From contig OZ026835.1 of assembly GCA_964023205.1 (NCBI GenBank), positions 17,814,414 to 17,878,413 of the forward strand: 64,000 bases of DNA. Direction: 5' to 3'. The translations under genes were made by a program, and so were the position numbers. This DNA is from Lutraria lutraria. Its lineage: Eukaryota > Mollusca > Bivalvia > Venerida > Mactridae. Positions 53,559 to 64,000 of this stretch are shown here, one piece after another. Below the pieces are notes generated by a model. The model was not told the origin of the DNA. It made no database searches and worked only from the letters and a program-made list of their open reading frames with translations. Within the stretch, counting starts at the first letter, position 1; each line of letters starts with the position of its first letter.

Positions 53559-56500
53559 TGTAAATGGTTAATTACCAAGACAACAACGCACTGAGAAATT
53601 AATTCATTAATGTATGAAAATTCTCCCAACAAAAATATCTCCAGTTCTCATTCAACACATACAGTTAAATGTTATCCTTTCACAGTTCATACGTACAATT
53701 ACAGTGAATGTACATCATGCAGGGAATTGCAGCACCTAAATAATAATTTTACACAACCAGTCAAAACACAAACGATAGCATTTTATTTTATAAGAATAAA
53801 ATAGTTCTAATATTATGACAGTTAACTTGGTTCATAGCATTTAAGTTACATCCTATGCCGGGGAATACATTTATGAGCTTGCTTTGAAATATCTATGTAT
53901 AATTAACCGCAAGTTTCGCAAATACAGCAACAACGGGTCCACACAACACTGAACAATAACTTCGGTAATTTGTAAATATACTTAACAATTAAAGATACAA
54001 CAAAATCGATCAGTTCGGTATTATACAGGTTTACTGTACCGTCTAATTTCACTGTCCATCACCGTACAGTACAGTTATTTTAACAGCAGAATATCGGAAG
54101 ACCATAACACGGAGTTAAGTTTGAAAGTTAAAAGCAACTTCGATTGATTGTAATGGAAATACATTTATTGACTTAGTAACTAATGCTGAAATATATTCCA
54201 CAGAACATAGGTCCGTTAACTTCAAATAGAATTGCGAAATACTGTTTTCAAATCATGGCCCGAATTAATGCACGAGTGGGTTGATGTAATCAAATACTCC
54301 ACGACAGGTAATGAGAACATATTCCGGTAGTTAATTACTATAATTCTCAGATGACAAGCTAGCTTTAATGAAAACTTGGATGAATAGTATAAATCCTATC
54401 ATTAAACAACAATGAACATTCGTCGGCCAAACTCGCTGAATTTTCGAAGAGTAAATTGATGCCACGAAATTGATCAGAGTATTATGGTACATCCATCAAA
54501 TGATAATATTTTATGACTTTGCTACGATTCCACAATTTCTCGACTATAAGTCTCAAGTACACGCGACCAAGTTGTGAACAATCTTTAGTCAGACATAAAG
54601 TATCACTTATAACCAAAACTACCGTCAAATTAGCATCTAATTTAACGGATTCAGGGGCGGCAACTCAAATCAAGTACATATATAGGCCACACTCTCATAT
54701 TACTCTACCGCAAATTGCGACCGTTAACAAATTTCATTCTATCCGAGATCATTATCAATGTAATTATGATACAGAACAGACTTCTAAATTGAAAAAGAAA
54801 AGTGAACTCTAAAACTAATTGATTTTCATTTAACTCTGATACATATACGTCAACTGCTTATAAATAAAATACGTTTCACAAACTATGTAGTATACATGTA
54901 TATTCATTTACAATATTTATTAAGATATTAAATGATTTCAAATTGTTATTAACACCAACTCCATAGTATAGTCAGTTATTTGAATCTATGCTGGTATATT
55001 ATGCACGTGTTCCATCATGTTAAGTAATGAATTTATTTACTTAACCCAAAAGCTTGCAAGATTTACAAACATGCAATGACGACCGTAACACATATTTTCT
55101 TTCTAGGTATACTTATATAATATCATCTAATACTACAATGACACTAACCTCCTACAAATATCAGGTACAATATATCTATTGCAGATTTGAAGATAAAATA
55201 TACTTATATTAATACGAATCAAATCAGGTAAGCAACAATCGAAGCTTTATCAGTGTTCAGAATTTTAAGTCTACATTAAATAATGTACTTTGACATTGGC
55301 GTATAAATCAAAACTTAGTTGTTCTTAGTGGGTAAGTCTGACCTTAATGAAATAACTACGAGTTAATAATTTGCGACACATCAATAATAAAATAAATATA
55401 TATCAGAGAGCAGTTCATGGACGGTGAAATATAAGCCACTTCATATCCCCTTACTATTACAGCATTGATAAAATAAGTCGGTACGAAGCCAGTCTCATTG
55501 TAAAAGTCATACTCTTGTTAAAACATAAAACTGTTCTCTCGACACGACAGGTACATCATATATATATATGAACCGTGATCACTCAAAACTGTTCACATTT
55601 ACAAATTCCATTTAAATAAATGTCTTTTTTATATCCATAAGAATTCTAATGCAACACAAACATTCTGCTGTATTTGTAGGATTCATTTAATAAATTGTTC
55701 CGCACATCTCCCATGTAAGATCAGAAGTAATATTTGCTCATAGTTAACATGGTTTTATCTTTCAATAAAAATTTCACAATTTCTCAATAAATCCATAAAT
55801 GATTAAGTCGTATACTGACAAGACGAGTCCCTCCGATAGAGACTCAGTGATCCTGTGATCTACTCATGTAGGTCAATATTGCATCTAACGGTGCTTATCA
55901 CTGTTAGTAAAAAAGAACGAATAAAGTCACTACTTGGAGATGCCACGTTAAATCCGCAATATTTTGATTGACTATAACTTTGTCAACCTCATACAGAACG
56001 CTGTTAGTCATATTTATCCAAATACCTGCCCGGGTAGGGAAATGTTCAAACTCTATAATACAAGCATCTTTACTGGTTTTAACCGTTATAAAATGCAGAG
56101 AGAAAGATAAACATGTGATTGATCAGTAACATAAGTTTAGATTTATGATTATTTTATCCTTTAGCAATATTAATCTAAATCATACTATATAAATCAAACC
56201 ACGTGACCATATCATCATTAGTGATCGTATGGCTAAACATTCAAAGGATTCATCGCATAATGAATTTGCACTATCAAATAAATTCAAGAATATTTCTTTT
56301 ATTCAGTCGGTTAAATTCGAATAAATGAATGTACAGATTATATGTTCAGATAGATTGATACTTGATAAAGTGTAAATTAATTATTGACACTATATCTTGA
56401 ACAAGGTGCATAGGACGCTAAATTTTGCAACGTTGTCGAGTTTGTAATAAAACACAAAATAAGGAATTCTATGAAATTGCGATTTAGCTGTAGACCACCA

Positions 56501-57943
56501 AGCGGTAAGGAGAACTGCATGGTTTGTGTATATAATGTTTACAAATCTGTAATCTGACACGATGTGGAGTGTGTAGTCTGACATGGTGCGGTGTGTAGAG
56601 TCTGGCATGGTGCGGTGTGTAGAGTCTGAGTCTGACATGGTGCGGTGTGTAGACTGGTGTGGTATGAAGTTTAGCATGTAACGATGTTAAGAGTTGGACG
56701 TGGTGTTATATGTAATCTATTACAGAAGAAAGTAGTAATAATATATACATGATTGTAAAATGATGGCCACTCTGATATAAAGTTTGTCACATCTGAATGT
56801 GATAAGTTATAAGTATAAGTCATTCAAGCCACCCAAGTTGAGAGCATTTATTACAGCAAATACGTTTTACATAGTCCTATAATTGCACTACAAGCACGCG
56901 AAGGAATTGAATTAAAAATGATAAATACATCATTAGTTATTTATCCAGAAAATGATCTCACCAAGAAACACCTGTAAATAAATAAAGTCTTATAAATAAA
57001 TATAAATAAATTAGGTATTGACTATAACAGTAGTCTCTCATTTCTCTTATATATTTACCATCGAGTCTAGTAATTACCGGACCCCAACATGGCTCACCAT
57101 ACAAACCTCTCTTGTTAAATTTATTTGAAAAATGAAAGGACGCGAAACAGAATTCAATACTCGAAGTCTTTGTTAAAAGTTACAATAAAGAAAGTTGTAC
57201 GAATTCATTCAGATGAAAAATTAATATTTACATAAACTTTGACATTATAACAAATCAATAAGATAAGATTTTATAACCAGTGAATTCATGTATAGTTAAC
57301 ATTAATGATTACAGTCAATTAAATAAACATACAAAGAATGAGTCATGAGAAATAGATTAATTAGCTCAACTTAGTTTATATATACCGCAACCTGAACCAC
57401 TACGAACTTGTCCAGAATTGTGACAAAGTGGACAGACTCACTAAAAACTAATCGACAAATAACGACAACAATTAATTTATATAATTAGTTCGAATACAAA
57501 ACACAAAAAAATCATTTTTCATGAAAAGTAGTAATTATTTCTGATAAATTTGAATAAGTTTAATTAGTACTGACAGACAGGAAGCTAGTGAACACATTAT
57601 TGGTTTTGTCAGAGAGCAATGTCCAAATTACGTTCACTGATTAGAAACAAAATTTAATAACCATTGATATTCATTAGTGATTTACCAGTGTATTTTAAAC
57701 ATCTTAATCTAGGGGTTTATCTGAGAGTTATAACCAATATAACTGATGTGATATTTTTTATATATTCATATAACCGAATACAGGTATCAATTTTAATGAT
57801 CCGTGATCCACAAAAACTAATTAGCGTATAAACAAAGTTGACAATAACAATAATAATAATGTAATAATGAAACTATAAGCTTCATCCATTTCATAATTGC
57901 CATTAATTAAACAACCACTTTTGTTATTTATACTTTTTGTTAC
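53559..57943. other. Stretch between candidate first exons b and c
   Basis: Mostly AT-rich, non-coding as far as I can see. The 99-codon + strand ORF at 54513-54812 has no recognised domain, no obvious promoter and no splice partner. A short tandem repeat lies at 56560-56660. Confidence 0.35.
56560..56660. repeat. Short tandem repeat, CATGGTGCGGTGTGTAGAGT units
   Basis: Four units of about 28-34 bp containing CTGACATGGTGCGGTGTGTA. The - strand ORF 56390-56677 (repeating STHRTM) is produced by it. Confidence 0.85.
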
Positions 57944-58083
57944 CTTGACAATGACCTTTGAGCACCGGAAGTAGGACGTGAAATAGATCGGTCTGATCCA
58001 GCACTACCTAACCGGAACTTGGTGCTGCTCCGACTCACTGGACGCTTTGATCCAACAGCTGGTGATACAGACGACGTTATCAT
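57944..58083 (-). CDS. ADGB: Candidate alternative first exon c of ADGB
   Basis: The ATG at 58081-58083 opens 46 codons (MITSSVSPAVGSKRPVSRSS... to ...QRSLS) plus AG, followed by donor AG|GTAACA in phase 2. The product is Ser/Arg-rich with repeated SRS, SISRP and RSLSR elements. Joined to exon 2 it reads ...SLSRAAS. The segment has coding-like composition in an otherwise AT-rich stretch. Confidence 0.55.
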
Positions 58084-59065
58084 GTTGACTTATAGAATAA
58101 TTTTGTTTCGATTATAATTCCAGAATAATATCACTCATATAAAAGTCAGGAACTTCCAGGGCGTTCAGTTATAATGAATCCTTTATACAGTTCATCAGAA
58201 ATCTTAGGTAAGTTGTACATGTGTTCAGACTTATAATTCCCTACAACAATGAGGTGTTTTTATGTTTGTCCAACCTTCATATATAAAGTCGTCTTGGCTG
58301 CGATTTCTCAATTGACTCTCTGCTCATAGACTCAAAATTACAGCAATAAAAACACAACAATCAAAGTGAACGTCTCCCTTTTGAACACAATAAAAACATT
58401 TAACAAACGAATCAATAATGTTACTGTTGTGAAGGTTATAAAACATTATTAGAAAGTCTGAATAAAGTGCTGCGTTTATCACAATCAGTGAATCAACAAT
58501 AAAAGTTAATTTTCTCCACGCTTACAACGATACAAAGTGTTCATTCCGGGAAATGTTTTAGTCCATGTCAATGTCACCAACCCATGAAGACGAACAACAT
58601 CCTGAGTTAATCTTTATTACAGAATATATAAAGAACTTCACACTTAAAAAAATATAAATATCCCAAAGTAACACAGCGTGAAATTAAAAAAAAACACATA
58701 AAAAAACGACATAAATAAGAAGTGTTGCGAAAACCTATTACTTCAACAAGAAGTCACAACTCCAATTTTGTTGTCCAGAACGCCTATATTATCCTAAATT
58801 TCCATATTTATGGATATATATATACATACAAACAATATTTTATTAAAATTCTTTAAGAGTTAGCACTTATTTAATTAAGATCACTGCAATAATACGCCAT
58901 TAATGATGATAAGTCGAGTGTATGTCAACATAGATAGGTCTAAACTGTATTATATGACTAAATCTCCAACCCTTACTTCACGTATAATGTTGTTACTCAA
59001 ATATTATGAAGCCTCGCTAATACTTGATGGTTTTATTAAAAGAGCAAACATTTCAATGTTAGAGG

Positions 59066-59371
59066 TTAAATAAAAACTTGAAAGTGTCCGTAATTCGTTT
59101 GATAGGCCGGTGATTTACAGTGATTGTGTAAGGTATTCTGACGGTTTGTGTTAACAAAGGAAAGCCTAGTCAGACCATTAAGGGTGTGTCCAGTAGACTC
59201 TCGCCCTCTGTACTTGTCTTCTTGGATATAATTTTTCAATGTGTTAATACTGAAGATTCGTTGACAGTGGGTTATTTTCTTGAGTAGAACATAACGAGAC
59301 ATGTTAAGCGACGGACAGATGACCGCCTTCATCACTTTGAACAGCTTGAAGTGTACAGAAAGCTCCAACAA
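59066..59371 (-). CDS. Unassigned 101-codon ORF
   Basis: An open frame with coding-like composition in an AT-rich region between candidate first exons c and d. An internal ATG gives MSRYVLLKKITHCQRIF, in the same MSR style as the candidate first exons, and a very weak phase 2 donor (AA|GTACAG) follows at about 59207. No domain is recognised. It could be a further alternative first exon, a transposon remnant or chance. Confidence 0.2.
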   Translation of the reverse strand: MLELSVHFKLFKVMKAVICPSLNMSRYVLLKKITHCQRIFSINTLKNYIQEDKYRGRESTGHTLNGLTRLSFVNTNRQNTLHNHCKSPAYQTNYGHFQVFI

Positions 59372-60176
59372 GCAGCTGACCGTTTTAGAAGAAAACCCGT
59401 ACTGGGTACTTTTATTACGGAGAAATTCTCGTTCATACCAAGACGGATGACTTCAGTATAAAAATCTCACTAGAATGACAACCTTTATGCTGAAACAAGT
59501 CGGACGTTAATCAACCACAAACAAACAAAATCAATGTAAAGACAAGGAACAAGCCACAAAACATCATTTTCGACAGTTGAGTTAATGGTATAAGAACATA
59601 TTAAGCTTAGTTAAAAATCAAATATCACCAACACTATAACAAAACTGTTTCGATTCAATACTAGTATCTATATATCTCGAATGCACGATATTAAGAGTCA
59701 ATTTTTTGCAAATGGACTTTAACAACATGATAAAAATGGGTAAAATAAACAGTAGAACTACATGACAATATGTGAGAGATTTGGATTTAGACGTCAATGT
59801 ATGATCAGTTGTTGAAACAGTCCGTGAAACAATACAGTACACGGAGAAAACAACCATTGTTTGAATATCTTTGATCTTTTATTTATCTCATGTACATAAC
59901 AAAAATCTAGCAGCTTACAAAATACTGAACAAACACAATATCTATGTTAAGTATACGACAGTACATGTACATAGCGTATTACAATAAAATCAGTGTCACT
60001 GTAAACATCCAGTGTCATAAAGACCTGAAGTGCTCTATAAGTGACTTATGAGAACTTGTACACGATAGATAGCGGGTATAGGTGAGTCGTTTGTATTCAT
60101 TGAATGCAGCATACGTACATATTTTTTTTTTGAAACCACAAATCTATCATTAACAATAAAACATAAAAATACTTAC

Positions 60177-60292
60177 TTTAGAAATTCATTAGAACACGCG
60201 CTCAGTCTTCTACGACTTTTACTGGAAGAATTTCTCCTTTCTAGACCAATAAGATGGGGAGATGATATAGAGACACGCCTTCTACTGGACAT
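60177..60292 (-). CDS. ADGB: Candidate alternative first exon d of ADGB
   Basis: The ATG at 60290-60292 opens 38 codons (MSSRRRVSISSPHLIGLERR... to ...SNEFL) plus AA, with a strong donor (AA|GTAAGT) in phase 2. It contains RRRVS and SKSRRRLS, basophilic phosphorylation-type motifs similar in style to candidate b. Joined to exon 2 it gives ...NEFLKAAS. Confidence 0.6.
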
Positions 60293-62437
60293 GATTATAG
60301 TACATATAATACACTAACATGTACACCAATATTAATATTCCAAGATTTTAAGTTTCATTAACAAACATCACAACATATATCCATCCATGGTATTAGGAAT
60401 TTTAGGGGGGAATCACAGAAGAACTTTCATTAAATGTGGCCAGTATAATTAAAGTCAATGGTATTGTGTGGAACTTTCTGACTCCTGCTAATCAAGAGGG
60501 ATCAACAGATTAAGGGTTAATCTGTCAATTACTGTATGTTTATAGATTATTATTTCAAGCAGATAAGTATAGTGCTCTATGAGAGAATAATGCCGAAGAT
60601 TATCTTTTAATATTTCCTTTCATATTAAGGCCGATAAATGTATCGATGAATTATTTTCTTTTATGTTTGTATAAGATCCTGTCCGCCAGAATTTATTTAT
60701 TTCAACTAGAGTTCATCAAAGACAACTAACATTTCATACCAATAATCATGGATCATTTATCTCGATCACGGGATAAAATCTCTCTGTCTAAATATTTCTC
60801 TGTTTGACCAATCGTGTTGTTATGATCGACCTACATACTTACAATGATTGAGACCATGTGGTACCTGTTATTCTACAATTATATTAACTCAAATTTTATT
60901 TAAATTCCTAGCGAGGTTTAGACCTCAAGAAGTTGCTTATCATTTTTAATTTGTGTCTGAAATTGATTAACACACAAATGTGTCATAAAATACAATCAGA
61001 CTCCGTATAGAAGAAGGACATCAATCATTACTATCAATGTTTTACAGCTATGTTCGATCAAGTGTATTACTGGGACCGACTTTGATGACCTTCAACAAAG
61101 TCAATACTTTACAAGGTTGAGTTGGAAGTATATGACGTATTAATATATTACTAAATAACGACATACTGATCATACAAAAAACCATCAAACTATTGATATG
61201 ATAAAGTCTAATCCAACCAGATTCTTAAGTTTTCTCGGTATTGAAATCTTGTATATTAAACTTACATAAAATGTCATTCAAAACGGACGTACCGTGCGTC
61301 TAAGAGTACACACTAATTGCCGACTAACTCATGAAAAAATAGCAGTGCAAAGTCAATAACTACAACAATATGTCACACGTGAACTATATAGATAATAATA
61401 CAAGTATGGTAAACTCTCTCCAGTGTAGACCTCTCTTGGGCAACAATCTCCCTTCAACAACATCATAAAGTTCCCCCAATACACGATTTAACTATTAATT
61501 CAACCTCTCTAGAGCAACAACATCTCAACAACAACAGCACAAATTTGCTGCTACCAAAGAGTGTTGCTTTGGAGAGGTTGCACTGTATTGTAATTTAATA
61601 TCTCATGATGATTGTCATGATCACAAGTTCTAACAGGTGGACGTAATAGGAGAGATCGCTTATTTATATGCAAAGTGTGATGAATGAACAAAAATAATCT
61701 GTTATTCAACAATAGCTAGATGGTGGCCACATTTACACATGAACACACCTGTACTCCTTATTATAGTATATGTATACACATATGTAAGTATGATTGGAAG
61801 CCAGTTAAATTACTGATGAATAGTTTTACTGTTATAAGAAACTTCTTTGTATTATATATGATCACGTACGTGACTATATATACAAACACATTAATAATCC
61901 GGCCGTTGCCTGTTATTAAATACTTGAATACATGTACATTTTTCGCATGGTTGATTGAAATCTCCGCATAAATATTCGTGGGAATTTGACTTCATATATG
62001 AGCCAATCCACGAAAACCACGAAATTAAATCCCCAACGGAAATTAATAATTCCACAGTAGCATGAAATTACAGTATATCAAATATATACACGTATACTGT
62101 ATAGTATACGGTTATCTTTTTAATTATAAAACTGATTCGCTCTTACGTATGACTTCTAGAATATATCAAGCAATACATTCATGCACTTCCCATATTTCTA
62201 CACATCACTAATAACTTTTTTTTATAAAGGGACTTAATCGAGATATATCTTCTAACATTTCAATATGCATTGATAGTCTCCCTTACTTTGATTTATCGAA
62301 CTAATACATTTGATCAAGCAGAAAGTGGATCTAGTTGTTTATAAACTTGTATATTTACTTACAACATTGTTTAACATTACAGATAAGAATCTATGAAACC
62401 CTTCATTCGGCTATTTACGTTAATGTGAATTTTTCAC
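60293..62437. other. Stretch between candidate first exons d and e
   Basis: AT-rich non-coding DNA except for the family B MITE-like repeat (61411-61589) and a patch at about 61960-62070 with inverted TTCGTGG/CCACGAA words, probably an old repeat. No gene is seen. Confidence 0.4.
61411..61589. mobile_element. MITE-like repeat, family B, copy 3
   Basis: Contains CTCTCCAGTGTAGACCTCTC at the left, AACCTCTCTAGAGCAACAAC in the middle and GGAGAGGTTGCACTGTA at the right, collinear with the copy at 25262-25412. Non-coding. Confidence 0.65.
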
Positions 62438-62511
62438 TTGCGTTTGCCGTCGCACCTACAGCCAGGGCCGCTTGTCGACTTCTCAACCGACAGGCGATGG
62501 ACTAGCGACAT
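62438..62511 (-). CDS. ADGB: Candidate alternative first exon e of ADGB
   Basis: The ATG at 62509-62511 opens 24 codons (MSLVHRLSVEKSTSGPG... to ...DGKR) plus AA, then donor AA|GTGAAA in phase 2. The segment is clearly richer in GC than its surroundings. The donor is only moderate and the call rests on phase, composition and the MS..RLS style shared with the other candidates. Confidence 0.35.
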
Positions 62512-62663
62512 CCCGAAAGCTAAATGGAGACATTGGTTTAAACAATGATACTTTCGTATTAACATGATAGCAATGTATGCATATATGTATAATACAATGT
62601 ACATGCACTCATTCACGGTCCTATCATAAAAACTAACCGCTGAGTATATACATAACCATTATT

Positions 62664-62907
62664 TTATTTGGGTTTCACGCCCTTTTTAACAACTTTTCAG
62701 TTTTCAGCCGTCGTTTTACCTGGACGATAAAGGTATTCTAACCAGTACTAAATTATGCTTCCACTAGGCACCGACAACTTCTCCACATCTGGAGGAAAAT
62801 CGACATTTTTATCAACTTTACACGGCAGGGTATGACCCAACACGACCGGGAATTGAACCAGGATTTCCAATTTGCAAATACACTATCTACTGAACCACAG
62901 CATAACC
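62664..62907 (-). mobile_element. tRNA-derived SINE
   Basis: On the - strand the element begins GGTTATGCTGTGGTTCAGTA, with a degenerate pol III A-box region, followed by a B box in CTGGTTCAATTCCCGG. A body with GTCGATTTTCCTCCAGATGT and a 3' end GGGCGTGAAACCCAAATAAA follow. The body and tail recur in the truncated copy at 47972-48166. It sits between candidate first exons e and f. Confidence 0.8.
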
Positions 62908-63736
62908 AAAACATAAATCATACAACCAATTCTTGTTTAAAATTTACGCCGTTGTTAAAAAATTCAAAATTTAGAGTTCTTCGTGAACAAAATTAACCCG
63001 TCCAAACGTGAAATACAAATGTAGATTGTTCACAGGACTGGGAAGTTTTATCAGGGGAGACAACTGTGGTTTGTTTGAAATTCTTTCTTAACCACATAAA
63101 CAAAACTCTTCTGATACGTGTAGATTCTATGTGTGCAAATAAAGAAATGATCTTGGTGCAACGAAGGTCAGGGTTATCTTGAATAATGTAAATTGTTTCA
63201 CCATATAAAGTATTTGATTGAAGTCTGAACATAGATTTCACTGTTGGCTGTGATATCAACCTTACGAGTTCTAAACTCTAGACGAGAATACATTTGACAA
63301 AATTCACACTAGAAAGATCAAACTTGCATGGTTTACATGGTAATTTCATCATCCGAACGCACGTTTGTTTAAAAGCAGCAGCACAGTAGATATAAAAATA
63401 TTAGCCAAAATGCATAGAACCGAATAGAACGGTACTATTGACCTTTAACGTATCCAACAGAGATTTATAAACACCAATAAAAGTAGAGAGCTATCAGTTG
63501 GTACGTACAACAAAACTATGACGTCCTATAAAAGAACATTGTTATTGTGATTACATAGACAAGAATACAATCACACAGCTACTTCAAAAATCATCTAAAC
63601 ACTGAGCTTATCATTTACAGACACTAACCAGTAAAATGTACCAATATTTAACTAATACTGAAGTATTAATTTCAGATACATATGTAAATACAATATTACT
63701 TCATCAATATATATGTATGATTAAATGTGTACATAC

Positions 63737-63822
63737 CTTTTCCCACTAGCCACAGATAAGGTTGACATTGGACGTTCCTCGGGTATCTTACCCACACGTT
63801 TACTCATCATAACTTTACTCAT
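63737..63822 (-). CDS. ADGB: Candidate alternative first exon f of ADGB
   Basis: The ATG at 63820-63822 opens 28 codons (MSKVMMSKRVGKIPEERP, then MSTLSVASGK) plus AG, with a good donor (AG|GTATGT) in phase 2. Internal Met codons offer alternative starts. Joined to exon 2 it reads ...ASGKRAAS. It is the most distal candidate in the window, about 13.8 kb from exon 2, and more could lie to the right. Confidence 0.55.
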
Positions 63823-64000
63823 TTTTGTTTTTTTGTTTGTTTTAACTTAATGTACACGATTGATCTTTTTCTAATTAAATTAACTTAAGACAATGTCACG
63901 CAATATGATACAAGAATATCAATATCATAGATATGTGTATAAAGATTACTTGATCACACAAATAGATAAGCAACTAGCAGTAATTATATATCCCATACTG

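Noticed and set aside
54513..54812. 99-codon + strand ORF
   Set aside because: No recognised domain, no splice partners in a compatible frame and no supporting context. Treated as chance.
62434..62616. 60-codon ORF read as one protein
   Set aside because: Only its last part (from the ATG at 62511) has coding-like composition. The upstream part is AT-rich and Tyr/Ile-rich. The short segment is kept instead as candidate first exon e.

Overview
The window is animal genomic DNA: AT-rich, intron-dense, full of minisatellites and short palindromic repeats, with no bacterial-type operons. Frequent ACATGTAC-type words, a tRNA-derived SINE and a dispersed repeat with a GGACAGACGGACCGACC-type segment suggest a mollusc, probably a bivalve. 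That taxonomic call is inference.

Two protein genes are recognisable and they converge tail to tail. At the left edge on the + strand are the last three coding exons of PCNP (PEST proteolytic signal-containing nuclear protein), ending at 1342. The rest of the window is on the - strand and is almost entirely one gene, androglobin (ADGB), a calpain-like/globin chimera. I reconstructed 49 coding exons from 51584 down to the stop at 4638. All splice phases agree, and with every cassette included they give an open frame of about 1915 residues. The order is: start exon; calpain-like CysPc part (exons 2-8); Lys/Ser/Arg-rich linker (9-14); second calpain-like part and its domain III (15-27); circularly permuted globin split by an IQ motif (28-35); second beta-rich domain (36-38); linker microexons (39-43); and a charged, coiled-coil C-terminus (44-49).

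The most unusual observation is upstream of the canonical start. Between 50.4 and 63.8 kb I find six further short ATG-initiated open segments on the - strand (50373, 53242, 57944, 60177, 62438 and 63737 are their low ends). Each is followed by a GT donor in phase 2, the phase required by the acceptor of ADGB exon 2, and most are rich in Ser/Arg. This looks like an array of alternative first exons giving androglobin interchangeable N-termini. Inside the gene, exons 10-14 are five consecutive phase 1-1 cassettes, three of them with SR/SRMG motifs, and exons 40-43 are phase 0-0 mini/microexons. The locus appears built for extensive isoform variation.

Non-coding features include a complete type I hammerhead ribozyme (25171-25210, - strand) facing a decayed inverted partner, a 3.3-kb 24/48-bp minisatellite (10.8-14.1 kb) that creates large spurious ORFs, a 34-bp satellite (21.3-21.85 kb), a minisatellite that multiplies a 5' splice site (5.2-5.5 kb), several MITE-like palindromes and two SINE copies. 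No tRNA, rRNA or CRISPR was found.
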